Positions 45,173 to 54,952 are shown, numbered from the stretch's first letter. The stretch: DNA of 64,000 nucleotides from Filibacter tadaridae (GCF_900609045.1 NZ_UXAV01000039.1:62001-126000); one strand, 5' to 3'. The notes: generated by a model not told the origin, from the sequence alone. Translations and numbers: made by a program.

Positions 45173-45598
45173 TTATTTCATCAGTTCTTTATAAGCTAAA
45201 ACCTTCAATGCCAACATTTCCTCTTCTGTCAATCTGTTTTCAATCTTATCGAACAATTGCTGTTTTTCTTCCGCTGTCATGCCGCTTCGTGCTTTCGCTT
45301 GAAGTTCTGCAAGTTCACTCATGTTAAATTTTTTGAGCAGTAGTCTCGTCGCCTGTTCTTTTGTCTGGAAAGGCAGCTTCTCACTATCCACATTCTTTCC
45401 TTCTGCAATGAAGGCTTGCAATTGCGGATCATCCCTCACTTCATCTTTAATGCTTTCCAATTGCCCACTTTGATCAAGCTCTTCTGATACCTGTCCCATC
45501 AATTGATCTGCAATCATCTTGGTACCGATATAATAAACACCGAGTCCCAGAACCGCGAGAACGATGACAGTTATGATTAGACGCCTTAGGAATTTCAT
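45173..45598 (-). CDS. Membrane-anchored protein of unknown function
   Basis: 141 residues, not recognised. One N-terminal helix (LIITVIVLAVLGLGVYYIG) with positive residues before it points the helical remainder outwards. The exterior part is charged and helical (EELDQSGQLESIKDEVRDD, MTAEEKQQLFDKIENRLTEE). No cysteine or catalytic motif. Good start: AGGAGATG upstream of ATG 45598. Possibly an envelope-associated or chaperone-like protein (guess only). It is monocistronic between a terminator and an AT-rich region. Confidence 0.7.
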   Translation of the reverse strand: MKFLRRLIITVIVLAVLGLGVYYIGTKMIADQLMGQVSEELDQSGQLESIKDEVRDDPQLQAFIAEGKNVDSEKLPFQTKEQATRLLLKKFNMSELAELQAKARSGMTAEEKQQLFDKIENRLTEEEMLALKVLAYKELMK

Positions 45599-45644
45599 GT
45601 TTTCATCTCCTATATATATGTTAACGTTTTTAAACCGTTAAGGA

Positions 45645-45870
45645 CAACTCACGCTGTTGTCTCGCCAACAAATGGATTCGACCAACCACCTCTTGCAGTT
45701 CCACCTAGTCTAACCTTAGCCGATTTAACAATCCAGCCTGAACAGAAGTGCTTACGAGTAAGGCTGTCCATAAGCCCAATAAATGAAAAAACAGCACGAG
45801 ACGCAACATTCGTCTCATGCCGTTTTTTTACAATTCCATATGTAGCAAAAAGTTGCTTCCCCAACCCTTC
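45645..45870 (-). other. Possible mobile-element or gene remnant with terminator hairpin
   Basis: A hairpin GCACGAGACG (45794-45803) / CGTCTCATGC (45811-45820) is flanked by A and T runs and looks like a terminator (45786-45829) with no gene feeding it. A 71-codon minus frame (45649-45864) spans it, but has no ribosome binding site. It may be the tail of an eroded insertion; this is a guess. Confidence 0.3.
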
Positions 45871-46024
45871 AACAAACTAGGTCTATTCAACCTGCCCCTT
45901 ACATATACATAATACTAGACCTATCTTTATCATTTTTTCCCACACAAAAACTGCGGACTTATGTCATTTCCGATGATTATATGCGAGTCAGTTAGCCATT
46001 TTCACACGAAGGGAGGTCAAAATA

Positions 46025-46132
46025 GTGACAACATACGAAGTCGTAAGCTTACTCATCCAACTATCTGGTGGATGGATTGCTTTTATGTCAGTGTCGTTGT
46101 CGTTACTCATTTTCTTATCAAGTAAGAAGTAA
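46025..46132 (+). CDS. Holin-like toxin, 35 residues (putative type I toxin)
   Basis: GTG start at 46025 behind a very strong GAAGGGAGGTC. The product reads MTTYEVVSLLIQLSGGWIAF, then one continuous hydrophobic helix and a KK end. It matches the small holin-like toxin family (Hol-Tox) of Bacillales: MT.YE.L..., one helix, short basic tail. Family members are toxic membrane peptides held in check by antisense RNA (type I systems such as TxpA/RatA). No antisense promoter could be assigned with certainty. The neighbourhood 46133-46569 has no other gene and may contain the antitoxin RNA. Confidence 0.7.
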   Translation: MTTYEVVSLLIQLSGGWIAFMSVSLSLLIFLSSKK

Positions 46133-46569
46133 CCGTCCCCCATCGGCAGACGTGCGGACAATTACTTCTTTACTCCGAGCCAGACACAAGTACCGTACGC
46201 ACCGTTTCAAGATATGCAAAATCGGAAATGACTTCGTCTAGCGGTTTACTAGTATAGGACTGAGTACTCAAACACCCAACCCTTTTTTATTGTATGTTCC
46301 GTTACTAATTATATGCTAGTTTGCTAGAAGAAGTTCTCCACTTCTATGCTACTAGTGACTTATGCAAATAGGTTCTCTTATGTCTTGAAAATTGATTGCC
46401 CGCTATCTATGATATGCAACAAGCACTATGAATAGAAACATAGTAGACGGACTTTTCAAGGCAACAGTAACTACTATCTAACTAATCACAATTTGATAGG
46501 TCTTTAACACTATTTCCCATTGGATTACGTTTTGAACAACGCTCGACACTATTAGGAGGAGGTCTACGA
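46133..46569. other. Gene-free region behind the mini-toxin
   Basis: No supported coding frame. It could hold the antisense RNA of the mini-toxin and the promoter for the protease gene at 46570. A GAGGAGGTC ribosome binding site lies at its right end. Confidence 0.45.
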
Positions 46570-47535
46570 ATGGAAAACTATGCACACGTATTCCCTTACA
46601 AAGTCGGTATCCAAACAGCAAAAGCCAATGAAATCCCTGAAGGAGTATCTTTAATTCAAGCTCCAAAGATTTGGGCCGAAACAAAGGGTAAAGGTGTGAC
46701 GGTAGCTGTACTGGATACGGGATGTGATAGCAGGCACCCCGATTTAAAGGAACGTATTATTGGCGGTCGAAACTTTACAGACGATGATAGAAGCGATCCA
46801 ACCATCTTCCACGATTACAATGGCCATGGAACACATGTAGCAGGAACGATTGCCGCCGGGCAGAACGAAATAGGCGTAGTCGGCGTGGCCCCGGAAGCAA
46901 GTTTACTGATTGTAAAGGTGTTGAATAAAAAGGGCGCGGGGCAATATAAATGGATTATCAATGGTGTCAATTACGCTATCCAACAAAAAGTGGATATAAT
47001 CTCCATGTCACTTGGAGGTCCAAACGATTCTCCTGAACTTCATGAAGCCCTCAAAAAAGCGGTCCATAATAATATACTTGTCGTTTGTGCGGCAGGAAAT
47101 GAAGGCGATGGCAACGAGTCAACAGATGAATTCGCCTATCCAGGCTATTATAATGAAGTCATTGCCGTCGGTGCTGTTAATCTTGAACGCCGCCCTTCTG
47201 ATTTCACCAACTCACATAATGAAATCGACCTAGTTGCTCCTGGCGAAGGTATACTCTCTACTTATTTAGACGGAAAGTACGCTACCTTAAGCGGTACATC
47301 AATGGCCGCTCCCCATGTCACGGGAGCACTTGCGCTCATTAAAAACGTAGTCAACAACCGCTTTGGACGAAGACTTTCGGAAACCGAACTCTTCGCCCAG
47401 CTCATTAAGCGAACAGTTCCACTTGGCTTCTCGCCAAAACTTGAAGGCAGCGGACTCGTCTATTTAACAGTAGCTGATCATTTGACTGCCGTATTTGAGC
47501 CACAAAGCACTGAATGGGTCTTAAGCGCACACTGA
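46570..47535 (+). CDS. ispA: Intracellular subtilisin-like serine protease (S8)
   Basis: 321 residues, without a signal peptide, like B. subtilis IspA (319). Catalytic Asp in VAVLDTGCDSRHPDLK (~49), His in GHGTHVAGTIAAG (~86), Ser in SGTSMAAPHVTGAL (~244), oxyanion Asn in CAAGNEG. The short N-terminal extension (HVFPYKVGIQ) corresponds to the inhibitory propeptide of intracellular subtilisins. It degrades cytosolic proteins in stationary phase. Strong AGGAGGAGGTC upstream. Monocistronic. Confidence 0.93.
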   Translation: MENYAHVFPYKVGIQTAKANEIPEGVSLIQAPKIWAETKGKGVTVAVLDTGCDSRHPDLKERIIGGRNFTDDDRSDPTIFHDYNGHGTHVAGTIAAGQNEIGVVGVAPEASLLIVKVLNKKGAGQYKWIINGVNYAIQQKVDIISMSLGGPNDSPELHEALKKAVHNNILVVCAAGNEGDGNESTDEFAYPGYYNEVIAVGAVNLERRPSDFTNSHNEIDLVAPGEGILSTYLDGKYATLSGTSMAAPHVTGALALIKNVVNNRFGRRLSETELFAQLIKRTVPLGFSPKLEGSGLVYLTVADHLTAVFEPQSTEWVLSAH

Positions 47536-47662
47536 TTGAGATTCAAATGGTTGACAAATCTGTAACCAATCACGCGGAAAGTATAACGGTGTTAATCGGT
47601 TTCCAGTTTAAGAACAGTAAAGCCCGCCTTGGACATTAAGGATACGGCTATCTCGCTTTGCA

Positions 47663-48841
47663 TTAAATAACGACTAAATGACCGAAAGTTGAAACAAGTA
47701 GTAGACTTACTAATCCAACTGACACAGCAGCAATCAATCCGATATAGAAAGGTTTTATGCCTAGTCCTTTAAAAACTTTAAAGTTCGTCGATAACCCGAC
47801 ACCAGCCATTGCCAACCCGAGCATATATTTTGAACCAAATGAACTCCAAGAATTATAAAAGTCTTGCCACGTTGATGGATCAAGGAAGCCAAAAGCTGAT
47901 CCGGTATTCGTAACAGTCAAATCACCAATTGTCCTTATCAACGCAAGCGCTAAAAACCCGATAACGAATAAAGGGATTAACTTGTACCACTTTGGAATTT
48001 TGTATTCAGTTCCATCTTCATTCTTACTGGCACCTTTGAAAAAGAAATAAGAAACGAGTGGAATGACTGCAATTATAAACAAATTTCTTGTTAATTTCGT
48101 AACTGTAGCAACATCAACTACCTTTTGCATATCGAACATTTGACTGTGAATAAGAGCTGCACCCGTTACTTGCGCTGTATCGTGAATAGCTGTTCCTAAA
48201 AATAGTCCCGCTTTAATAGGATCATCTGCAAATAAAAGATTGGCCAAGTATGGGTAAAACAACATACCAACCAAACCGAAAATCGTTATATTTGCGACGG
48301 CATAAGAAATCTCATTATCTTTTGCTTTGACAACAGGGGAAACAGCCATAATTGCAGTTACTCCGCATATACCTGTTCCGCAGGCAATTAAAGTTCCAAG
48401 TCGATTCGATTGATTCATTTTTTTCGTGAAATAAAGCGTTACGAATAATCCAGAAGTAATACAAGCAATAATGAGTGGAAGGCCCCATGCACCAAGTTTT
48501 AACGCCTCTGTAAGACTTAGACGTAATCCTAGTAAAATAATTCCGGCACGCAACGCGTATTTAACAGAAAACGCCACTCCGTCAATGAGAACCCTATGTA
48601 ACCCAATTGTATTTCGAATAATTATTCCTAGTAATATAGCCACAAATATTCCAGATACGGGACTTGCGCTTCCTTCTGGTAATAAACCTAGTTTCACAAT
48701 TATTTTCCCTATTAGATCTGCTGCATAAATACCTAAAAGTGTCACAAACAAACAAAGAAAAAGTCCAGGTATTGCTCGTACAAATAGTTTACAAATGGGA
48801 TTGGCGGAGACTAACTCGTAAAACTTTTTCATCTTTTCCAA
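47663..48841 (-). CDS. YeiH family (UPF0324) putative sulfate/anion exporter
   Basis: 392 residues, 10-12 helices. Family marks: SGIFVAILLGIIIRNTIG, RAGIILLGLRLSL, ACGTGICGVTAIMAVSPV and FLGTAIHDTAQVTGAA. The family is suggested to export sulfate or sulfite-like anions; taurine or cysteine catabolism is a frequent context elsewhere but not here. The start is TTG 48841 or ATG 48832, after GGGTGAG. Confidence 0.88.
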   Translation of the reverse strand: MEKMKKFYELVSANPICKLFVRAIPGLFLCLFVTLLGIYAADLIGKIIVKLGLLPEGSASPVSGIFVAILLGIIIRNTIGLHRVLIDGVAFSVKYALRAGIILLGLRLSLTEALKLGAWGLPLIIACITSGLFVTLYFTKKMNQSNRLGTLIACGTGICGVTAIMAVSPVVKAKDNEISYAVANITIFGLVGMLFYPYLANLLFADDPIKAGLFLGTAIHDTAQVTGAALIHSQMFDMQKVVDVATVTKLTRNLFIIAVIPLVSYFFFKGASKNEDGTEYKIPKWYKLIPLFVIGFLALALIRTIGDLTVTNTGSAFGFLDPSTWQDFYNSWSSFGSKYMLGLAMAGVGLSTNFKVFKGLGIKPFYIGLIAAVSVGLVSLLLVSTFGHLVVI

Positions 48842-49055
48842 AGACTCACCCTTTCACTCGTTTATTACCTCACTTTACAAGGGCAAGATACCCAGCCCTT
48901 ACATAAACAGAAGATAAGTTTACTAACAAAGAAGGGCTTATCCCCTAGTTAGTCTCACTAAAAAGGTCATACTTTCCGTTTATAAAAACTAATTTACAGA
49001 TTATCTTTATTGCAATTATTTTTGGGCCCTATATGCTGCAAGGGGCGGAATAAAA
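48842..49055. other. Intergenic region upstream of the YeiH gene
   Basis: No gene seen; it should carry the promoter for the YeiH gene. Confidence 0.4.
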
Positions 49056-49136
49056 TCAACAATCGTCTAGAGATATTTTGTATTCCTTTTGACACTTTGG
49101 ACAATGAAGATGCGAGACATGGCTAAACTTTATCAA
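49056..49136 (-). CDS. Candidate 26-residue Cys/His peptide (zinc-ribbon-like)
   Basis: TTG start at 49136 with AGAAGGGGG 5 nt upstream. The product is MIKFSHVSHLHCPKCQKEY, then KISLDDC and a TGA stop. CPKC plus nearby His and a terminal Cys resembles half of a zinc ribbon. It could be a genuine short peptide, or the left-over N-terminus of an eroded zinc-ribbon protein. It lies 215 bp before the YeiH gene on the same strand, downstream of a palindrome at 49205. Nothing else supports it. Confidence 0.3.
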   Translation of the reverse strand: MIKFSHVSHLHCPKCQKEYKISLDDC

Positions 49137-49204
49137 TAATTCCCCCTTCTTTTAGTTACATATTTTTTTGGTATCTTCAGTTAAAATGGCTCTCAAAAAA
49201 TACA

Positions 49205-49225
49205 ATAGTTTAACTATCGAACTAT
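49205..49225. promoter_or_regulatory. Candidate operator palindrome
   Basis: ATAGTTTAACTAT (49205-49217) is a perfect 6-1-6 palindrome, followed after CG by a second AACTAT. Such paired half-sites are typical of dimeric repressors (MarR or GntR type). It is 70 bp upstream of the candidate Cys/His peptide and about 370 bp upstream of the YeiH gene. Confidence 0.4.
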
Positions 49226-49462
49226 CATATGTTTGAATATCCTAATAAATGATTCTCTCAATTATTTGTTGAACATAAAAAAAAGAAGGAAATCATCCGC
49301 ACCAGTGATGACACTCTTTTAGTTACGCGACAAGTAAGGCAGAAACATACCTTTAAGACTTGGATGCCTACTATTTAGCTTGTTTCCATGTTGATGTTTA
49401 TAGCTGTACTTTGTTTGACAAAGCTTACGTAAACTATCCCAACTCAGCACAGGTCCCCGTTT

Positions 49463-50176
49463 TTATTTCACTTCAGCTTTACATGCATTTATAAACCTTT
49501 CGAATAGACGGACTGATACTTCGTCACCTGCTGTTGCTAATGCTTCGGGATGCCATTGTACGCCCATTACGAAATCGTGTTGTACGCTTTCTACAGCTTC
49601 GATTATTCCATCACTCGCAACTCCTGAAACAATTAATGGTTCAGGGACATTCTTTACGGCCTGATGATGAAACGAATTTACGCTAATGCGCTCAGCCCCT
49701 GCAATCGAAGCGAGTATCGTCTCTTTATTGACTTGTACGTAGTGTGATTGTTGATTTCTAGGAGATTGTTGAACATGTTGTAATAATACATGGTCTTGTT
49801 GTGCATGAATATCCTGGTACATATTCCCTTCCAGTGTAACGTTTAAAATTTGATGGCCCCTACAAATCCCTAAAATCGGTTTATTTAACGCTAACATTTT
49901 TTGAATGATTTCAATCTCATTGGAATCTCTTCCCGGTGAAATTCCTCCAAGTTTAGGATGCGGTTCTTCATCATAGTAAAATGGGTTGGTATCCGAGCCA
50001 CCACTAAGTAGTAACCCGTCTAATATGCCGGATAATTGTAGTACATCTTTTTCCATTCCTAGTGGTACTAAAAGTGGAAAACCTCCTGCTTGCCTCACTG
50101 CTAGAATATAATCGTTATTAAGTTCATGTCTATAATCAAAACCGTTATGGCATGTTATTCCTATTATCGGTTTCAA
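49463..50176 (-). CDS. Class I glutamine amidotransferase-like (peptidase C26) gamma-glutamyl hydrolase
   Basis: 237 residues. Nucleophile Cys in PILGICRGHQILN (~105), His/Glu in VQWHPEA near residue 215, GGSDTNPFYY early. It belongs to the PuuD family, which cleaves gamma-glutamyl-GABA or other gamma-glutamyl amides. As the last gene of a peptide-uptake operon, gamma-linked peptides or amides are plausible substrates (inference). Start TTG after AAAGGGGC. It is 45 bp behind the M55 gene. Confidence 0.88.
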   Translation of the reverse strand: MKPIIGITCHNGFDYRHELNNDYILAVRQAGGFPLLVPLGMEKDVLQLSGILDGLLLSGGSDTNPFYYDEEPHPKLGGISPGRDSNEIEIIQKMLALNKPILGICRGHQILNVTLEGNMYQDIHAQQDHVLLQHVQQSPRNQQSHYVQVNKETILASIAGAERISVNSFHHQAVKNVPEPLIVSGVASDGIIEAVESVQHDFVMGVQWHPEALATAGDEVSVRLFERFINACKAEVK

Positions 50177-50221
50177 AGTAAATTGCCCCTTTGCTCGTGT
50201 ATTTTTAAATCCGATTTTATT

Positions 50222-51040
50222 TCAGCTAACAGATCCCGCTATCATAATTGAACTTCGAATGAGTTGGTAGCATTCAATTATGTTACTACCTTCGTACGAC
50301 ACTGTTAATGGTCCTGTTCTTTGCGTAAATGGCAAAATTTCCACTGCATCAGCAAACCCAGTATTTATAAACTCAATATTTATTGTATAGGGCGCCGTCA
50401 TTGTGAACGGTTTAACCTTTTTATAGTTCTGTAACGCTTTTTTCGTACCTTCTCTAATTAGTTCTCTGGCTTTTATCGGGTGAATATTCAAGGCGGTAGT
50501 ACGGTTAATCGTTTCTTTGACGATTGTTTGATGGATTTCTGGGATACATGCAATCGCTTCTTTTGCAAGTAAATTACAACCAGATGCAAAAACTACAGGC
50601 ACATCAAAGTCTCCAGCAACGAGGGCATTTAAGCCAAATTCACCAAGTTCTACTCCATTTACACTAACTGTACGAATTACTCTTCCATTAAAAGTATGAT
50701 TCAACACGCCATTTGTTCCCATTCTAGTGTGATAACCAACAAAAAGAACTGCGTCGAAATCCGTAGCAATCCCTTCCATCATTGCTAGTCTTTTAGGCGT
50801 TCCCAGTATTAGTTCAGCTTTCGTGTGTAATTTTTCATGATAAATATTCCGCATTGTTCCATGAGAGTCATTCACAACTATTTTTTCAGCACCTGCATCT
50901 AAAGCGCCAAGTACACATGCATTGACTTCTTCAGTCATCAGCATCCTTGCATAGTCATGCTCTCTTCCATCTCGTAAAGTATGCTCACTATGAACAACTC
51001 CAGAGACACCTTCTATATCTGCTGAAATATAAACTCTCAT
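50222..51040 (-). CDS. M55 family D-aminopeptidase (DppA-like)
   Basis: 272 residues. The metal ligands are visible in ISADIEGVSG (Asp8, Glu10) and in NDSHGTMRN, with FVGYHTRMG and NHTFNGRVIR as further family blocks. DppA of B. subtilis is a zinc-dependent decameric D-aminopeptidase cutting D-Ala-D-Ala and D-Ala-Gly-Gly. Good AAGGAGTAATT upstream of the ATG. Its partner gene here makes a D-amino-acid transaminase, so D-residues freed inside the cell can be metabolised. Confidence 0.9.
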   Translation of the reverse strand: MRVYISADIEGVSGVVHSEHTLRDGREHDYARMLMTEEVNACVLGALDAGAEKIVVNDSHGTMRNIYHEKLHTKAELILGTPKRLAMMEGIATDFDAVLFVGYHTRMGTNGVLNHTFNGRVIRTVSVNGVELGEFGLNALVAGDFDVPVVFASGCNLLAKEAIACIPEIHQTIVKETINRTTALNIHPIKARELIREGTKKALQNYKKVKPFTMTAPYTINIEFINTGFADAVEILPFTQRTGPLTVSYEGSNIIECYQLIRSSIMIAGSVS

Positions 51041-51151
51041 AATTACTCCTTCTGAAATGTACTAGTTAAACTATCCATTTAGCCAGGAATGTCGAATTAA
51101 AAGACCATTCAATATCCCGTACTAACTGGAATTACTTTTAGTCAAAAACAC

Positions 51152-52000
51152 TTAACTAGTTTGTAAAACTTTTACCCTTTTCATGAACTGCTTAAATACT
51201 GTCAACGTTTGTTCCTTTGAATCACTATTTCGGATGGACTTTCCATCGATACTTACAATCGGCATTATTTCATTTGTTGTACTTGTGATAAAAACTTCAT
51301 CTGCCTCCAATAACTCATCAGGAGTAAATGACTTTTCTACAAATTGAAAGCCAAGTTCTGTCGCAACTTCTTTTACAGCTATCCTAGTGATCCCCGCTAA
51401 AATATGCTTTGAAAGCGGAGTTGTCGTTATTGTTTTGTCAGTTATCATATACACATTAGAGCTAGTACCCTCAGTTACAAATCCATCTTTCACAAGAATT
51501 GCCTCGTAACAACCAGCCTCAAAAGCAGCCTGTTTAGCAAGGATATTCGGCAAAAGATTCAGTGATTTAATGTGACAATTCGCCCATCTTTCATCCTCAT
51601 GAAAAATAGCTGTCTTTCCTTTTTGACGGATAGAATCATTAATAACTTTACTAGGCTTGACTGTCATTGAAACTGATACAGGTGCATCTGGGAATAAGTG
51701 ATTCCGTGGTGCAATACCTCTTGTAATTTGAATATAAACATCACAATTACTCAATGCAGACTTTGCTACAACTTCCTTGATAAGCTCTTTCATTTCATTT
51801 TCTGAGTGATTAATTTTAAGTTTAATAGCCTTTGCACTTTTGAATAATCGTTGAATATGTTCATCCAACATAAAGAACGCATCCTCATATATTCGGATTA
51901 CTTCATAAACACCATCACCAAATTGATGTCCACGTTCGTCGATAGGAATAACTATTTGTTCAATTGGATAAAAAGCACCATTAAAGTAACCAATAGACAT
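51152..52000 (-). CDS. dat: D-amino-acid aminotransferase (class IV, PLP)
   Basis: 282 residues from ATG 52000, chosen for GGGGAGG upstream and because this equals the usual Dat length. The PLP lysine is in HIKSLNLLPN; other marks are FGDGVYEVIR, EGTSSNVYM and EVFITSTTNEI. It converts D-alanine plus 2-oxoglutarate to pyruvate plus D-glutamate and accepts other D-amino acids. It could supply D-Glu for the wall or burn imported D-amino acids. In operon with the M55 peptidase. Confidence 0.92.
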   Translation of the reverse strand: MSIGYFNGAFYPIEQIVIPIDERGHQFGDGVYEVIRIYEDAFFMLDEHIQRLFKSAKAIKLKINHSENEMKELIKEVVAKSALSNCDVYIQITRGIAPRNHLFPDAPVSVSMTVKPSKVINDSIRQKGKTAIFHEDERWANCHIKSLNLLPNILAKQAAFEAGCYEAILVKDGFVTEGTSSNVYMITDKTITTTPLSKHILAGITRIAVKEVATELGFQFVEKSFTPDELLEADEVFITSTTNEIMPIVSIDGKSIRNSDSKEQTLTVFKQFMKRVKVLQTS

Positions 52001-52034
52001 AAAAAAAGACCTCCCCAAATATACTGTTAGTCGT

Positions 52035-52994
52035 TTATTTATATTGTTTTAAAAAAGCTTCACCCTTATCTGACAGCTTCGTTCCACCTCGACCTACTCG
52101 AGCAATTACTAATTTTAACTCTTGCATAACTTCTAATCGAAGACGAAGTTGCTGATCAGATAAATCGATACCACTTTCCCTTAATTTCATTTTTACTTTA
52201 GCTCGTCCAAATGTCTGATAGTTTTCCCTAGCTTCTTTATAAATAGAAAGAATGGCTAAGCTTTCCTGTAAGAAACCATGTGACTCAATCTTCTCAATTA
52301 CCGAATTCATCATTTCGTTTGTTAAAATCATTTTTTCTTGCGACCACTCATCAGTCTCATGACTCTTCAATTTTTCATGCTTTGTTCCATTTAACGTATC
52401 ATGCCTAAAAGTTAAACTTAATTGAGACTTAAAAAATCGGTTCATTAAAGATTTATATTGAACTTCTTCTCCCAAGCATTTATCAATTTCCACTACCGTT
52501 TTAAAATCTAACGTTCTGGGACCTATATCGATAACATTTGAAATCCCTCGTGGAACGAGTTCCATTTCACCAGGCGTTACAATCCAATCGACATTGGTTG
52601 GCATTATGTCAATTGGATTGTAAACCTTATACTCATGTTCAAAATAAATCGTGTTAAGAGCGACAGCTGTATCCTTTGCATGTTCAACTGTGTCATTGAT
52701 GATTAGAATTTGCTGACCTTTTGGTAATTCACTAATTCTTTTAGTAGCTGCTATATTCACTTCTCGATTTGCAAAGATAATTTTGCACTCTTTTGGGATA
52801 AATGATCGTGCAATACCCAACAATATTCCCTTTGAAAAAACAACGATATCTTCTTCCGCTATAATTTCCTTCGTCAACTCTTGCAATGTTAAAGCTGATA
52901 AATCAATCTTAGCACCGAATATATCTAACAGTTGATACGCTACAATATTTAAATACTCTTTTTGAATGGATATAATATGAACTTTTTTCTTCAT
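52035..52994 (-). CDS. Putative transcription regulator: PrpR_N-like sensor plus winged helix
   Basis: 319 residues, not assigned to a named family. Residues ~1-175 look like the periplasmic-binding-protein-like sensor of some sigma-54 activators (alternating sheets; IIFANREVNIAATKRISELP, GISNVIDIGPRTLDFKTVVE). The ATPase domain of those activators is missing. Residues ~235-319 form a winged-helix module ending LVIARVGRGGTKLSDKGEAF. It starts 1 nt after the ABC ATPase stop and lies in the centre of the peptide operon, so it most likely controls this operon in response to an imported peptide or amino acid (inference). Confidence 0.6.
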   Translation of the reverse strand: MKKKVHIISIQKEYLNIVAYQLLDIFGAKIDLSALTLQELTKEIIAEEDIVVFSKGILLGIARSFIPKECKIIFANREVNIAATKRISELPKGQQILIINDTVEHAKDTAVALNTIYFEHEYKVYNPIDIMPTNVDWIVTPGEMELVPRGISNVIDIGPRTLDFKTVVEIDKCLGEEVQYKSLMNRFFKSQLSLTFRHDTLNGTKHEKLKSHETDEWSQEKMILTNEMMNSVIEKIESHGFLQESLAILSIYKEARENYQTFGRAKVKMKLRESGIDLSDQQLRLRLEVMQELKLVIARVGRGGTKLSDKGEAFLKQYK

Positions 52995-52995
52995 A

Positions 52996-53973
52996 TTAAC
53001 TTCCTAATTCTTCTGCAAAGTGACAAGCAACAAAATGCTCTTTTTCTATCTCTCTGAATTCTGGTATTTGTTCTCTACATCTATCTTGTGCAAATGGACA
53101 CCGCGTATGGAATGTACATCCCGAAGGTGGAGCTGCAGGGCTTGGTATATCACCTTTTAATATAATTCTATTTCTTTTCACAGTAGGATCAGGAACAGGC
53201 ACTGCACTTAGTAATGCTTTTGTATAAGGATGAAGTGGGGTCGCAAATAATTCGTCTCTCGTAGTCAACTCTACAAGTCTTCCTAAATACATAACTGCTA
53301 CCCGATCTGAGATATGTTCAACTACACTTAAATCATGAGCAATAAAAATGTATGTCAAATCATATTTCTCTTGTAAATCTTTCAACAAGTTAAGTATTTG
53401 CGATTGAATAGAAACATCCAGTGCGGAAACGGGTTCATCTGCAATGATAAGTTTTGGGTTAACCGCTAAAGCACGTGCAATACCAATCCGTTGACGCTGT
53501 CCACCACTAAACTCATGAGGATAACGGTTTGCATGGTACTTATTTAACCCGACAACTTCCAGCAATTCAACTACACGATCCGCACGTTTTGCTTTATCAA
53601 TATTATGAACAATAAGGGGCTCTTCAATAATTTCCTTTACCGTCAGTCTCGGGTTGAGTGATGCATAGGGATCTTGGAAAACCATTTGAAATTCTTTACG
53701 TAAAGGACGAATTTCATCGTCACTTAAACCCGTAATATCATTCCCTTCAAAAACGATTTTACCTTCCGTAGCTTCCAGTAATTTCATCAATACTCTACCA
53801 GTAGTTGACTTTCCACACCCACTTTCACCAACGATACTTAATGTTTCACCTTTTTTCACTGTAAATGAAATACCATCTACAGCTTTTATAAATTCCTTCT
53901 TTTTACTAAATAGTTTTTTCTTTATCGGAAAATACTTTTTAATGTTGTGTACTTCCAACAAGTTCTGACTCAT
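52996..53973 (-). CDS. Dipeptide/oligopeptide ABC transporter ATPase (DppF/OppF type)
   Basis: 325 residues from ATG 53973, behind GAGGAGGTACC; it overlaps the DppD-type gene by 35 bp. Walker [10 protein letters not shown], signature [12 protein letters not shown], Walker [14 protein letters not shown], and the C-terminal oligopeptide-ABC extension with a Cys motif ([14 protein letters not shown]) that in relatives binds an Fe-S cluster. Energises uptake with its partner ATPase. Confidence 0.93.
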   Translation of the reverse strand: MSQNLLEVHNIKKYFPIKKKLFSKKKEFIKAVDGISFTVKKGETLSIVGESGCGKSTTGRVLMKLLEATEGKIVFEGNDITGLSDDEIRPLRKEFQMVFQDPYASLNPRLTVKEIIEEPLIVHNIDKAKRADRVVELLEVVGLNKYHANRYPHEFSGGQRQRIGIARALAVNPKLIIADEPVSALDVSIQSQILNLLKDLQEKYDLTYIFIAHDLSVVEHISDRVAVMYLGRLVELTTRDELFATPLHPYTKALLSAVPVPDPTVKRNRIILKGDIPSPAAPPSGCTFHTRCPFAQDRCREQIPEFREIEKEHFVACHFAEELGS

Positions 53974-54952
53974 CTTGAGGTACCTCCTCATGTAACCAAC
54001 ATCTGACAGAGTGATTTGTAATTACTTCTTTATATTCGGGTTCTTTTTCCCAACAGATATCCATTGCATGCGGACATCTTGGTGCAAATTTACAACCTTC
54101 AGGCATTCTAGAAGGTATTGGAACGTTACCAGGAATAGACTGTAGTCGATCTAATCTTTCTCCGATTTTTGGAATCGAAGCTAATAAGCCTTGCGTGTAA
54201 GGGTGTTTTGGATTAGCAAATATAGAAAGTACATCACTTTCCTCCACTGCGCGTCCACCATACATAACAACAACACGATCACACATTTCCGCAACCACAC
54301 CTAGATCATGCGTAATTAGGAGAATTGCGGTATCCGTAGTTTTAGTCAAGTTTCTCATTAAGTCTAATATTTGAGCTTGGATTGTCACGTCCAATGCTGT
54401 TGTTGGCTCATCAGCTATTAGTACTTTTGGGTTACAGGCCATTGCCATTGCTATCATTACACGTTGACGCATTCCGCCAGATAACTGATGTGGAAATTCA
54501 TGGACAATCTTTTCTGGTCTTGAAATACCTACAGACGTTAACATTTCAATCGACCGTTCTCTCGCTTCCTTTTTCGAAAACTTCAAATGAAGGATGATTG
54601 CTTCTTCCAATTGACGTCCAATTTTAAATACTGGATTCAATGAAGTCATCGGTTCTTGGAAAATCATAGCAATGTCATTGCCTCGAATTTTACGCATATC
54701 ATTTTCACTTATTTTGACAAGGTCTCTGCCTTCATAAAGAATTTCACCATCTGCAATCCGTCCTGGCGTGTCTTTTAATAACCTCATAATTGAAAGGGAT
54801 GTAACACTTTTCCCACTTCCTGATTCCCCAACAATTCCAAGCGTTTCACCTTTAGAAACTTCAAAAGACACGCCATCTACTGCTTTTACAACACCTGCAT
54901 CACTTGTGAAATACGTTTGTAAATTATTCACTTTCAGTACGGGTTGATCCAC
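53939..54952 (-). CDS. Dipeptide/oligopeptide ABC transporter ATPase (DppD/OppD type)
   Basis: 337 residues, GTG start after AAAGGAGG. Walker A GESGSGKS, signature [12 protein letters not shown], Walker [14 protein letters not shown], and the C-terminal Cys extension ([14 protein letters not shown]). Forms the heterodimeric motor with the DppF-type subunit. In-operon spacing to the permease gene is 23 bp. Confidence 0.93.
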   Translation of the reverse strand: MDQPVLKVNNLQTYFTSDAGVVKAVDGVSFEVSKGETLGIVGESGSGKSVTSLSIMRLLKDTPGRIADGEILYEGRDLVKISENDMRKIRGNDIAMIFQEPMTSLNPVFKIGRQLEEAIILHLKFSKKEARERSIEMLTSVGISRPEKIVHEFPHQLSGGMRQRVMIAMAMACNPKVLIADEPTTALDVTIQAQILDLMRNLTKTTDTAILLITHDLGVVAEMCDRVVVMYGGRAVEESDVLSIFANPKHPYTQGLLASIPKIGERLDRLQSIPGNVPIPSRMPEGCKFAPRCPHAMDICWEKEPEYKEVITNHSVRCWLHEEVPQDESELVGSTQH

